64,000 bases of DNA from contig NZ_LT627736.1 in assembly GCF_900102005.1 (NCBI RefSeq), positions 310,001 to 374,000 of the forward strand, written 5' to 3'. This document shows positions 16,998-25,497 of the stretch, in pieces (position 1 is the stretch's first letter; every line of letters begins with the position of its first letter). Made by a program: the position numbers and the translations under genes. The stretch is from Microbacterium sp. LKL04 (lineage in GTDB: Bacteria > Actinomycetota > Actinomycetes > Actinomycetales > Microbacteriaceae). The notes under the pieces were generated by a model, which saw nothing but the letters and a program-made list of their open reading frames with translations, searched no databases and had not been told where the DNA came from.

Positions 16998-19616
16998 ATG
17001 ATCGATCGTCAGCGCTTCCCCGTGGACCCGTGGCGTCTCGTCGAGACGTCGTTCTCCCTCGATGATCCCGGCGTCACCGAGACCATCTTCGCCGAAGGGA
17101 ACGGCTACCTGGGGCTGCGCGGCAACCACCCCGAGGGGCGCCACGCGCACGAGCACGGCACGTTCCTCAACGGGTTCCACGAGGTGTTCCCCATCCGGCA
17201 CGCCGAGCGCGCCTTCGGGTTCGCCGAGGTCGGGCAGACGATCATCAACGCTCCCGACAGCAAGGTCATGCGGGTCTACGTCGACGACGAGCCGCTCTCG
17301 CTCGACATCGCGGACCTCCGCGAGTACGAGCGCGCCCTGGACATGCGACGGGGCGTCCTCACCCGCCATGTCCGCTGGATGACCCCGAGCGGCAAGGACG
17401 TCGTCGTCGACTACGAACGGCTCGTGTCGTTCGAGGAGCGGCACGTCGCCGTCATGCGGATCTCGGTGACCGTCCTCAACGCCGACGCCCCCGTCACCGT
17501 CAGCTGCCAGCTGATCAACCGACAGGACGGCCAAGACGTCTACGGCGGCGCCGCGCACGGCGCGAAGGCCGAGGCCGGGTTCGACCCGCGGAAGGCCGAC
17601 GGGTTCAACGGCCGCGTGCTTCAGCCCGAGGAGTACTGGCAGGACGGCGACCGCTCGGCGCTGTCGTACAAGGTGACCGAGTCGGGCATGACCGTCGCCG
17701 TCGTCGCCGACCACCTCGTCGAAACCGAGAACGAGTACTCCTCCCGGTCGCTCGTCGAGCCCGACATCGCCAAGAACGTCTTCCGCGTGCAGGCCCGCCA
17801 GGGCGTACCCGTCACGATCACGAAGGCCGTCGCGTACCACACGTCCCGCGGCGTCCCCGCCCGTGAGCTCGTGGAGCGCGGTCGCCGCACCCTCGACCGC
17901 GTCGAGCACGAAGGCATCCAGAACCTGTTCGATCGTCAGCAGGCGTGGATCTCGGCGTTCTGGGAGCGTTCGGACGTCGTCATCGAGGGGCACGACGATC
18001 TTCAGCAGGCGACGCGCTGGTGCCTGTACCAGCTCGCCCAGGCGGCCGCCCGCGCCGATTCGCTCGGCGTGCCGGCGAAGGGCGTCACGGGCTCGGGGTA
18101 CAGCGGCCACTATTTCTGGGACACCGAGGTCTACGTCCTGCCGTTCCTCGCGTACACGACGCCGCTCTGGGCGCGGAACGCGCTCCGGATGCGGTACCTC
18201 ATGCTCCCCGCCGCTCGGAAGCGTGCGGGGCAGCTGAACGAGGCGGGCGCCCTCTTCCCATGGCGGACGATCAACGGCGAGGAAGCCTCGGCCTACTACG
18301 CGGCGGGCACCGCGCAGTACCACATCAACGCCGACATCGCCTTCGCCCTCGGCAAGTACGTCCGCGCGACGGGGGACACGGAGTTCCTCTACCGCGAAGG
18401 CGTCGACATCCTCGTCGAGACGGCGCGTCTGTGGGCGACGCTCGGGTTCTGGCGGTTCACCGAGACGGGCGACCCCGAGAGCTTCCACATCCACGGTGTG
18501 ACCGGGCCCGACGAGTACACGACGGTCGTCAACGACAACCTCTTCACGAACGTCATGGCCCGTTACAACCTGCGCTACGCGGCGCGGGTCGTCCGCGAGA
18601 TGTCCATCGACCAGCCCGAGGCGTATCGCGCGATGGCCGAGCGTCTCGATCTCGACGAAGCCGAGCCCGTCGCGTGGCAGAGTGCCGGCGAGGCCATGCA
18701 CATCCCGTACAGCGAGGCACTCGGCATCCACCCGCAGGATGCGGTCTTCCTCGAGCGGGAGGTGTGGGACCTCGAGAACACCCCCGAGGAGCAGCGTCCG
18801 CTGCTGCTGCACTTCCACCCGCTCGTGATCTACCGCTACCAGGTGCTCAAGCAGGCCGACGTCGTGCTCGCGCTCTTCCTGCAGGGCAACCAGTTCACGC
18901 CCGCCGAGAAGCTCGCCGACTTCGAGTACTACGACGCGCTGACGACAGGCGACTCGACGCTGTCCGCCGTCGTTCAGGCGATCCTCGCGGCGGAGGTCGG
19001 ATATCAGGACCTCGCGCTCGAGTACTTCCGGGAATCGGCCTTCGTCGACCTCGGCGACCTGCACGCGAACGCCTCGGACGGCGTGCACGTCGCCTCCGCG
19101 GGTGGGGTGTGGACCGCGCTCGTCGCCGGATTCGGCGGCATGCGGGACCACCGGGGCGCGCTGACCTTCGATCCGCGCCTGCCCGCAGACTGGCCCTCGC
19201 TGTCCTACACGCTCCACTGGCACGGCACGCGCCTGCAGGTCACGGTCCGCCGTGACGAGATGGTCGTCAGCGCCGGCGACGGCGACGCCGTGTCGTTCAC
19301 GGTCCGCGGCGCGGGCTACACGGTCGCGGGCGGAGAGACGGTGACCGTTCCGCTCGACGGCCAGGGCCCCGTCATCCCGGGGCGGCCGACGCTGCAGCAG
19401 ATCGGCGAGCAGCTCCGTGAGGACGGCACGCTCCTATCCGCCTCGGTCCCCGACGCGACGGCCGCGACCTCGGTTCCGGTCCACACCGGCACGATCCCGG
19501 TCGTGACGGTCGATCCGGAGGGGACGGATGCCGCGGACGAGATCGCGGCCGACGCCGACACCCGCACGCAGCAGATCCCGACGCTGGGCGCCGGTGAGGT
19601 GACCGCGCGGGTCTGA
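16998..19616 (+). CDS. GH65 disaccharide phosphorylase (maltose/trehalose/kojibiose type)
   Basis: An 872-residue inverting GH65 phosphorylase: disaccharide + phosphate to glucose + beta-glucose 1-phosphate. Seen are the N-terminal sandwich domain with GNGYLGLRGNHPEG, the (alpha/alpha)6 barrel with WDTEVYVLPF, the general acid Glu506 in TGPDEYTTVVNDN, and the phosphate-binding loop TTGDSTLS. Start ATG 16998 follows an AAAAGGA ribosome site. About 90 residues after the barrel and its C-terminal domain form an acidic Ala/Thr/Asp-rich tail that is unusual for the family. It follows beta-PGM by 59 bp, and the two form a phosphorolytic alpha-glucoside pathway. Which disaccharide it takes cannot be read from sequence. 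Confidence 0.93.
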   Translation: MIDRQRFPVDPWRLVETSFSLDDPGVTETIFAEGNGYLGLRGNHPEGRHAHEHGTFLNGFHEVFPIRHAERAFGFAEVGQTIINAPDSKVMRVYVDDEPLSLDIADLREYERALDMRRGVLTRHVRWMTPSGKDVVVDYERLVSFEERHVAVMRISVTVLNADAPVTVSCQLINRQDGQDVYGGAAHGAKAEAGFDPRKADGFNGRVLQPEEYWQDGDRSALSYKVTESGMTVAVVADHLVETENEYSSRSLVEPDIAKNVFRVQARQGVPVTITKAVAYHTSRGVPARELVERGRRTLDRVEHEGIQNLFDRQQAWISAFWERSDVVIEGHDDLQQATRWCLYQLAQAAARADSLGVPAKGVTGSGYSGHYFWDTEVYVLPFLAYTTPLWARNALRMRYLMLPAARKRAGQLNEAGALFPWRTINGEEASAYYAAGTAQYHINADIAFALGKYVRATGDTEFLYREGVDILVETARLWATLGFWRFTETGDPESFHIHGVTGPDEYTTVVNDNLFTNVMARYNLRYAARVVREMSIDQPEAYRAMAERLDLDEAEPVAWQSAGEAMHIPYSEALGIHPQDAVFLEREVWDLENTPEEQRPLLLHFHPLVIYRYQVLKQADVVLALFLQGNQFTPAEKLADFEYYDALTTGDSTLSAVVQAILAAEVGYQDLALEYFRESAFVDLGDLHANASDGVHVASAGGVWTALVAGFGGMRDHRGALTFDPRLPADWPSLSYTLHWHGTRLQVTVRRDEMVVSAGDGDAVSFTVRGAGYTVAGGETVTVPLDGQGPVIPGRPTLQQIGEQLREDGTLLSASVPDATAATSVPVHTGTIPVVTVDPEGTDAADEIAADADTRTQQIPTLGAGEVTARV

Positions 19617-19618
19617 GC

Positions 19619-20785
19619 TCAGTCGGCGGCGCGGTCGCGGACGATCATCCGGACCGCGTCGCGACCGGCGCGGTTCGCACCGACCGTCGACTGCGACGGG
19701 CCGTACCCGATGAGGAACAGGCGCGGCTCGTCGATCGCGCGGGTGTCGCGCACGCGGACGCCGCCGGCCGCGGTGCGCAGCCGCAGCGGTGCGAGGTGCG
19801 CGATGTCGGCGCGGAAACCGGTGGCCCAGAGGATGACGTCCGCGGGCTGGAGGGTGCCGTCGGGCATCCGTACGCCCTCCGGTTCGATGGCGGTGAACAT
19901 CGGATGCCACACCAGGGCGCCGCGGTCCTCTGCGGCCTCCGCCCACGGCGACCAGTGAGCGCCCGTGACCGAGACGACGCTCCCCGGCGGCAGCCCCTGC
20001 CGGACGCGTTCCTCCACGCCCGCGATCGCCTGGATCCGCGCGGCCGTATCGAACCCGGTCGCGTCCCACTGGGGCTCGGTGCGCGACACCCAGAATGTGT
20101 CGGTCACCTGCGAGATCTCGTCGAGCAGTTGGATCGCCGAGACCCCGGCACCCACGATGACGACGCGCTGATCACGGAACTCCTCGGCGGACCGGTAGTC
20201 GTGGACGTGCAGCTGACGCCCCGCGAACGAGCTCTGCCCGGGGTAGGTCGGCCAGAACGGCTTCCGCCACGTCCCGGTGGCGTTGACGACGTATCGCGCC
20301 GACCACGAGAGCGGGCCGTCGGCATCCTGCGCATCCACCGTCAGCAGCCCGCGCGGATCGTCGTCCGCGCGTCGGACCGCGCGGACTCGGACGGGGCGTC
20401 GCACGCGCAGGTCGAACCGATCCTCGTACGCGGCGAAGTAGGCGGGCAGGACCTCGCGGCTCGGGGCCTGTGGATCGGCCGGCGGCACGGCGTAACCGGG
20501 CAGTTCATGGATGCCGTTCACCGTCCCCATGCGCAGGGTCGCCCAGCGATGCTGCCACGCGCCGCCGGGCTCGGACTCGGCGTCGAACACGACGAAGGTG
20601 GGCGAGCCGTCAGCGTCGCCGAGAGGGACGAACCCGCGGCGACGCAGGTGGTACGCAGCGCTCAGTCCCGCCTGACCTGCGCCGATGACGAGGACATCGA
20701 CGGGCGCGGGGGGCATGGTCGCTGCAACGCCCGCCGGGGGCGCGCTGTTCCCGGGGACGAGCACCGGATCGGATGTCGGTGCCAC
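19619..20785 (-). CDS. FAD/NAD(P)-dependent monooxygenase (FMO-like)
   Basis: About 388 residues. Two Rossmann dinucleotide motifs are clear: VLVIGAGQAGLSAAYHL near the N-terminus (FAD) and VVIVGAGVSAIQL mid-protein (NADPH). The FMO-type signature F-x-G-x-x-x-H-x-x-x-Y lies between them (FAGRQLHVHDY), and the C-terminal ATGFRAD is typical. This is a class B flavin monooxygenase or a related trimethylamine/sulfide oxidoreductase; the substrate is unknown. The start is uncertain: GTG 20785 is used here, ATG 20716 gives a shorter form that begins just before the FAD motif, and GTG 20809 would overlap the dnaX start. The gene is divergent from dnaX and converges on the GH65 gene. Confidence 0.85.
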   Translation of the reverse strand: MAPTSDPVLVPGNSAPPAGVAATMPPAPVDVLVIGAGQAGLSAAYHLRRRGFVPLGDADGSPTFVVFDAESEPGGAWQHRWATLRMGTVNGIHELPGYAVPPADPQAPSREVLPAYFAAYEDRFDLRVRRPVRVRAVRRADDDPRGLLTVDAQDADGPLSWSARYVVNATGTWRKPFWPTYPGQSSFAGRQLHVHDYRSAEEFRDQRVVIVGAGVSAIQLLDEISQVTDTFWVSRTEPQWDATGFDTAARIQAIAGVEERVRQGLPPGSVVSVTGAHWSPWAEAAEDRGALVWHPMFTAIEPEGVRMPDGTLQPADVILWATGFRADIAHLAPLRLRTAAGGVRVRDTRAIDEPRLFLIGYGPSQSTVGANRAGRDAVRMIVRDRAAD

Positions 20786-20789
20786 GCCG

Positions 20790-20795
20790 TAGTCT
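20790..20795 (+). promoter_or_regulatory. -10 box TAGTCT, leaderless start of dnaX
   Basis: TAGTCT ends six bases before GTG 20802 and three bases before GTG 20799, which favours 20802 as the true start. Confidence 0.5.
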
Positions 20796-20801
20796 GTTGT
20801 G

Positions 20802-22928
20802 GTGACCACCGCTCTGTACCGCCGTTATCGCCCGGAGACCTTCGGCGAGATGATCGGGCAGAGCCAGGTGACCGAGCCGCTCATGACAGCGCTCCGCAGC
20901 GACCGCGTCGGTCATGCGTACCTCTTCTCGGGTCCGCGCGGGTGCGGCAAGACGACCTCGGCGCGCATCCTCGCACGCTGCCTCAACTGCGCGCAGGGTC
21001 CGACCGACACTCCGTGCGGCACATGCGACTCGTGCGTCGAGCTCAGTCGCGGCGGGGGCGGCTCCCTCGACGTGGTCGAGATCGACGCGGCATCCCACAA
21101 CGGCGTCGACGACGCGCGCGACCTCCGCGAGCGCGCCGTGTTCGCGCCCGCACGCGACCGGTTCAAGATCTTCATCCTCGACGAGGCCCACATGGTCACG
21201 GCGCAGGGCTTCAACGCGCTGCTCAAGCTCGTCGAGGAGCCGCCCGCGCACGTCAAGTTCATCTTCGCGACGACCGAGCCCGAGAAGGTCATCGGCACCA
21301 TCCGCTCGCGCACCCACCACTATCCGTTCCGCCTGGTCGCGCCCGCGGCGATGCTCGAGTACGTCGAGCAGCTCTGCGCCACCGAGGGCGTCTCCGTCGA
21401 GGCGGGCGTGCTGCCCCTCGTCGTCCGCGCGGGCGGCGGATCCCCCCGTGACACGCTGTCGCTGCTCGATCAGCTCATCGCCGGGTCCGAGGACGGCGCC
21501 GTCGGCTACGAGCGGGCCGTCGCCCTCCTCGGGTACACGCACGCCGAGCTGCTCGACGAGGTCGTCGACGCCTTCTCGTCCCACGACGCGGCGGCCGCGT
21601 TCGGAGCCGTCGACCGCGTCGTGCAGACCGGTCAGGATCCGCGGCGCTTCGTCGACGACCTGCTCGAGCGCCTGCGCGACCTCATCATCGTGGCCGCGAC
21701 CGGCGAGGGCGCCCGCGCCGTGCTGCGCGGGGTGCCGGTCGACGAGCTCGAGCGCATGGCGCGACAGGCATCCGCTTTCGGCACCGACCGGCTCTCACGG
21801 ATCGCCGACCTCGTCGTGACGGCGCTCGACGACATGACCGGCACGACCTCGCCCCGTCTGCAGCTGGAGCTCCTCGTGGCACGCGTGCTCGCGGCGACGG
21901 ATGCCGGCGCCCCCGCGGCCTCGGTCGCGGCGGCCGCTTCCGCTCCGCAGTCGGCGGCTGCGCCTCGCCCCGCGGCGACCGCGTCGGCATCGGCCCCTCC
22001 CGCGGCACCTGCAGTAACACAGGCACCTGCAGCAGCACAGGCACCTGCGGCAGCACAGGCGCCTGCAGCAGCACAGGACCCTGCGCCCGCCGCGACCCCC
22101 GAGCCCGCGTCGGCTCCGCCCGTTGCCGCTCCCGAGCCGGCGGTCCCCACCGGGCCGGTGACCTTCGAGCAGATCCGCGACGCGTGGCCCGAGATCCTGC
22201 GCCGCCTCGAAGACATCAGCCGCACCTCGTGGATGATCGCCACCGCGTCGCGTCCGGTCGCGTACGCCGAAGGCGACATCCTGACGCTGTCGTTCCAGAG
22301 TCACTCCGACGTGCAGTCGTTCAAGAAGCTCTCCGCAGGCAAGGGGCCGAGCGAGGACCTCCGCAGCGCGATCCTGTCGGTGCTCGGCGTGCGGGTGAAG
22401 TACCTCACCCGCCATGACACCGATCCGACTCCGCCGCCGCCCGGCGGGATCGGTCCGGACGCACCGCCCGAGCCCGACGCGCCCGAGGGCGGCTACGGGG
22501 TGTCGCCGGTCGCGGCATCCCGGCCCGCGTCAGCGACCCGGTCCGCGCCCGCTTCGGCGGCGCCTGTGACCGAGTGGGCGGTCGCCCCGATCCCGACCGA
22601 CGACAACGCACCGGCCGCGCAGTTCCCCGTCGACGACGAGCCCGAGGATGCGGCGCCGTCACCGGTGCGGACGCTCACGGTGCAGCGCGAGGGCGATGTC
22701 CTTCCTGCCGAGGCCCCGTCCGACGATGACGAGGACGACATCCCGCCGCCGGTGGATGCCGATGCTCCGGTTCCCGTCCACTCGCCGCCGCCCCGTCCCG
22801 CCCCCGAGCCGCCCCGCGGACCTCGCCCTGGCGGGATCGAGCGGGTCGGCGAGGCCGCCGTCCGCCAGCTTCTGGGTGCCCGCTTCGTCCGCGAAGAGCC
22901 GTACACCCCTCCGACGAGGTTCAACTGA
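20802..22928 (+). CDS. dnaX: DNA polymerase III subunits gamma and tau
   Basis: A 708-residue clamp-loader ATPase. Motifs in order: LYRRYRPETFGEMIGQ, Walker A GPRGCGKTTSARILARC (Lys about residue 50), a four-Cys zinc site (CLNC...CGTCDSC), Walker B region ILDEAHMVTAQGFNALLKLVEEPP and sensor 1 IFATTEP. After about residue 370 comes a long Ala/Pro-rich linker with an 18-bp tandem repeat, then the tau-type domain around TFEQIRDAWPEILRRLEDIS and a second Pro/Asp-rich disordered stretch. No A-rich slippage site for a gamma form is seen. GTG 20802 is chosen for its distance to the -10 box; GTG 20799 is three bases upstream. The recR start follows after three bases. Confidence 0.95.
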   Translation: MTTALYRRYRPETFGEMIGQSQVTEPLMTALRSDRVGHAYLFSGPRGCGKTTSARILARCLNCAQGPTDTPCGTCDSCVELSRGGGGSLDVVEIDAASHNGVDDARDLRERAVFAPARDRFKIFILDEAHMVTAQGFNALLKLVEEPPAHVKFIFATTEPEKVIGTIRSRTHHYPFRLVAPAAMLEYVEQLCATEGVSVEAGVLPLVVRAGGGSPRDTLSLLDQLIAGSEDGAVGYERAVALLGYTHAELLDEVVDAFSSHDAAAAFGAVDRVVQTGQDPRRFVDDLLERLRDLIIVAATGEGARAVLRGVPVDELERMARQASAFGTDRLSRIADLVVTALDDMTGTTSPRLQLELLVARVLAATDAGAPAASVAAAASAPQSAAAPRPAATASASAPPAAPAVTQAPAAAQAPAAAQAPAAAQDPAPAATPEPASAPPVAAPEPAVPTGPVTFEQIRDAWPEILRRLEDISRTSWMIATASRPVAYAEGDILTLSFQSHSDVQSFKKLSAGKGPSEDLRSAILSVLGVRVKYLTRHDTDPTPPPPGGIGPDAPPEPDAPEGGYGVSPVAASRPASATRSAPASAAPVTEWAVAPIPTDDNAPAAQFPVDDEPEDAAPSPVRTLTVQREGDVLPAEAPSDDDEDDIPPPVDADAPVPVHSPPPRPAPEPPRGPRPGGIERVGEAAVRQLLGARFVREEPYTPPTRFN
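22008..22079 (+). repeat. 18-bp tandem repeats inside dnaX
   Basis: Four near-identical copies of an 18-bp unit (GCACCTGCAGCAGCACAG) encode A-P-A-A-A-Q repeats. They use GCA codons heavily although the surrounding gene prefers GCC/GCG, suggesting recent local expansion. Confidence 0.75.
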
Positions 22929-22931
22929 TCC

Positions 22932-23525
22932 ATGTACGACGGCATCGTCCAAGACCTGATCGACGAATTCGGTCGTCTTCCCGGCATCGGCCCGAAGTCG
23001 GCCCAGCGCATCGCGTTCCACATCCTGCAGACTCCGTCGTTCGACGTGTCCCGACTGGCGCAGTTGCTGTCCGAGCTCCGCGAGCGCGTGCGCTTCTGCG
23101 AGATCTGCGGCAACGTCTCGGAGCAGGCGCAGTGCTCCATCTGCCGTGATCCGCGGCGCGACCGCACCTTCATCTGCGTCGTCGAGGACGCGAAGGATGT
23201 CTCGGCCATCGAGCGCACGCGCGAGTTCCGCGGTCTCTACCACGTGCTCGGCGGCTCGATCAGTCCGATGGCGGGCATCGGCCCCGACGATCTGCGGATC
23301 GCGCAGCTCATGCAGCGCCTCGCCGACGGCACCGTGACAGAGGTCATCCTCGCCACCAATCCCAACCTCGAAGGCGAGGCGACGGCGACCTACCTCAGCC
23401 GCCTGCTCCGCAGTCTCGAGATCAGCGTCACCCGGCTCGCCTCCGGTCTGCCCGTCGGCGGCGACCTCGAGTACGCCGACGAGGTCACGCTCGGTCGCGC
23501 GTTCGAGGGCCGCCGCGCGGTCTGA
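22932..23525 (+). CDS. recR: Recombination protein RecR
   Basis: A 197-residue RecR. An N-terminal helix-hairpin-helix ([18 protein letters not shown]) is followed by a four-Cys zinc finger ([16 protein letters not shown]) and a Toprim domain beginning [12 protein letters not shown], and the protein ends with the Walker-like [20 protein letters not shown]. RecR works with RecO/RecF in loading RecA at gaps. It lies three bases after dnaX and must be co-transcribed with it. The ybaB/ebfC gene that usually lies between dnaX and recR is absent here. Confidence 0.97.
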   Translation: MYDGIVQDLIDEFGRLPGIGPKSAQRIAFHILQTPSFDVSRLAQLLSELRERVRFCEICGNVSEQAQCSICRDPRRDRTFICVVEDAKDVSAIERTREFRGLYHVLGGSISPMAGIGPDDLRIAQLMQRLADGTVTEVILATNPNLEGEATATYLSRLLRSLEISVTRLASGLPVGGDLEYADEVTLGRAFEGRRAV

Positions 23526-23527
23526 GG

Positions 23528-23926
23528 TCAGTCGGTCGGGGCGAACAGCTCCGGCTCCTGCGCGAGCGTGCGTTCGACGGCAGCTGCGATGTCCTCGTCC
23601 TCGATGCGGTATTCCTCGGTGACGCGCTCCTCGGCCTCGCCCCACGCGTCGTCGTCGCCGATGCCGGCGGTCTCGTCGTACTCCGCTGCGGCGCGGTCGA
23701 CGGCCTCGGCCGTCGGTTCGAGACCCAGGGTGCGATAGCCGTCCGCCACGGCGTCGAGGGGGAACTCCTCGTCCGCGGAGTGCGACTCGATCGCGTTCCA
23801 GAAGCCGCCGCCCTGGACCGTGGCGTGGAAGGTCAGCACCCGCCGGACGGCGAGGTCCCCGGGGAGGGAAAGCGGTTCGTCGAGGTCGGCGGCACGGTTC
23901 CAGATCTCGTCACTGGCAGAGCTCAT
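23528..23926 (-). CDS. Small acidic protein, DMP19 (DUF4375)-like
   Basis: A 132-residue, strongly acidic protein. The centre (GGGFWNAIESHSADEEFPLDAV) resembles the conserved N/G-G-F core of DMP19/DUF4375 proteins, which mimic DNA in some bacteria, but the match is by eye and modest. A -10 box (TAGGCT) lies six bases from ATG 23926, so the gene looks leaderless. It converges with recR with only two bases between stops. No function can be assigned. Confidence 0.7.
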   Translation of the reverse strand: MSSASDEIWNRAADLDEPLSLPGDLAVRRVLTFHATVQGGGFWNAIESHSADEEFPLDAVADGYRTLGLEPTAEAVDRAAAEYDETAGIGDDDAWGEAEERVTEEYRIEDEDIAAAVERTLAQEPELFAPTD

Positions 23927-23932
23927 GCGGCG

Positions 23933-23938
23933 AGCCTA
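23933..23938 (-). promoter_or_regulatory. -10 box TAGGCT, leaderless start of the DMP19-like gene
   Basis: Minus-strand TAGGCT with a six-base gap to ATG 23926. Confidence 0.5.
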
Positions 23939-23971
23939 AGGCAGAGCCTGGGGGCGCGTTGAGAGCAGAGC

Positions 23972-25363
23972 TCAGGAGCGCTCGCGCGCGCGGGCACGGA
24001 TGACGGTGCCGAGCGACGCGCGCAGCGGCTGGCCGACGTAGATGCCGAGTGAAGCACCGACGGCGAGGGCGATCCCGATCGTCGCCGCGGAGGCGAGGGT
24101 CGTGAAGCCCGAGAGGAGCAGGGCTGTGCTGCTGCCCGATTCGACGACGCCGAGGAGCCCGCGGAAGACGGCCGCTCCGGGGACCATGGGCAGGATCGCC
24201 GCGGTCGTGATGGCGACCGACGGCACGTGCAGCCGGTACGCCGCGAGGATGCCGACGAGGCTGCCCGCGAAGGCGCCGACGCCGCTCGCGGCCGCCGTCT
24301 CGAAGCCGAGAGCGGATGCCGCGGTGTACCCCGCCCAGGCGACGACACTCAGACCCACGCTGACCGCCACGACCCGAAGGCCGGCTCCGTTGTAGATCGT
24401 GACCGAGACGGCGATGAGCGCCGCGCCGACGAACTGCAGCGGGAGCGGTCCGAACGGCAGCGGGTCGTTGGGGACGTCCATTCCGGCACCCACCACCCGG
24501 GCGGTCTCGAGGCCCGCGAGGATGCCGAGGACGACGCCCAGGGTCTGCGTCATGAGCTCGAGGATGCGGCCCGTCGCCGTCAGGGCGAAACCGTCGATCG
24601 CGTCCTGCGCGGCGCCCACCACGGTGAGCCCTGCGAGCATCAGCACGATCCCCGATGCGACGATGACCGTCGGTTTGATGTCCTGCGCGACGGGCCACCC
24701 CGTCGCCTCGAGGCTGGGCGCGACGGCGGCGATGAGCGTCAGGACGAAGGCGCCGGCGACCTGGCTGAAGAAGAAGGGGACGTGGGCACGGCCGAGGAGG
24801 AACTGCGTGATCGCGGCTCCTCCCGCGGCGATGAAGGAGAGCAGGATGACGAGCCAGTTGGCGCCGAACATGAGGGCGACGCCGACCGCGAGGAGCGCCT
24901 GCGCAGTGACGATGACGGGCGGGTGGTAGGCGAACGGTGTGCGGCGCACGACACGGAACTCGGCGCGCGCGGCGTCGACCGGCATCCCGCCCCTGATCTG
25001 GGTGACGAGGGCCTGAAGTCGCTGCAGGCGGGCATGATCGGGGGCCTGGCTGCGGACGACCCGCATGAGGGTGATCGGCTTGTCTGCGCCGCTCCGATGG
25101 TGCGCCACGGTGATCGAGTTGTAGCTGACATCGACGTGGACGGGGTCGAGTCCGTAGACGCCGGCGACCCGCACGATCGTCAGGGTGACCTCGCTCGCGG
25201 GCGCGCCCGAGGCGAGCATCGACTCCCCGATGCGGATGCTGAGATCGAGGACCCCGACCGCGAAGGCGTCGTCGATCACCGGCAGCATCTCGGTGTGCGG
25301 CGCCGAGCTCTCGGGGGAGCGGACGAGCGCCTGCAGCGACGTGAAGAACTGGCGTCGTCCCAT
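23972..25363 (-). CDS. ThrE-type threonine/serine exporter
   Basis: A 463-residue membrane protein with the two-part ThrE architecture. A hydrophilic N-terminal region (about residues 1-150, including GESMLASGAPASEV and VDVSYNSITVAHHR) is followed by ten or so transmembrane helices (fused DUF1212 and DUF3815 halves). Corynebacterium ThrE exports threonine and serine; the substrate here is inferred. It lies divergent from lysC with 134 bp between them, which fits amino-acid homeostasis. The ATG has both a GGAGGAC ribosome site and a -10 box seven bases upstream, so it may be leaderless or nearly so. Confidence 0.88.
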   Translation of the reverse strand: MGRRQFFTSLQALVRSPESSAPHTEMLPVIDDAFAVGVLDLSIRIGESMLASGAPASEVTLTIVRVAGVYGLDPVHVDVSYNSITVAHHRSGADKPITLMRVVRSQAPDHARLQRLQALVTQIRGGMPVDAARAEFRVVRRTPFAYHPPVIVTAQALLAVGVALMFGANWLVILLSFIAAGGAAITQFLLGRAHVPFFFSQVAGAFVLTLIAAVAPSLEATGWPVAQDIKPTVIVASGIVLMLAGLTVVGAAQDAIDGFALTATGRILELMTQTLGVVLGILAGLETARVVGAGMDVPNDPLPFGPLPLQFVGAALIAVSVTIYNGAGLRVVAVSVGLSVVAWAGYTAASALGFETAAASGVGAFAGSLVGILAAYRLHVPSVAITTAAILPMVPGAAVFRGLLGVVESGSSTALLLSGFTTLASAATIGIALAVGASLGIYVGQPLRASLGTVIRARARERS

Positions 25364-25370
25364 GTCCTCC

Positions 25371-25376
25371 AGCCTA
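25371..25376 (-). promoter_or_regulatory. -10 box TAGGCT upstream of the ThrE-type exporter
   Basis: Minus-strand TAGGCT with seven bases (GGAGGAC) to ATG 25363. Confidence 0.45.
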
Positions 25377-25428
25377 AATGAGCGGCTCTCGCGGGCGTCA
25401 CATGGCGGTGGCGGTACGAGGCGCTCCG

Positions 25429-25434
25429 TAGGAT
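25429..25434 (+). promoter_or_regulatory. -10 box of lysC (TAGGAT)
   Basis: TAGGAT lies 63 bp upstream of ATG 25498, leaving a leader of about 57 nt with small GC-rich inverted repeats. No known riboswitch is apparent. Confidence 0.45.
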
Positions 25435-25497
25435 GGTGCCCGGGCGTGAGTCACCGCCCGCCGGCTGCGTCCGGCATCCACCCGGGAGTATCCGACC

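Noticed and set aside
16557..19223. An 888-codon open frame antisense to the GH65 gene, and similar long antisense frames (for example 11971-14358 and 28002-29723)
   Set aside because: High third-position GC makes stop codons rare on the opposite strand. These frames have no recognisable domains, ribosome sites or promoters, and they lie over clear genes.
22008..22079. Short direct repeats in dnaX as a CRISPR array
   Set aside because: The repeats are contiguous with no spacers and encode an in-frame A-P-A-A-A-Q tract.
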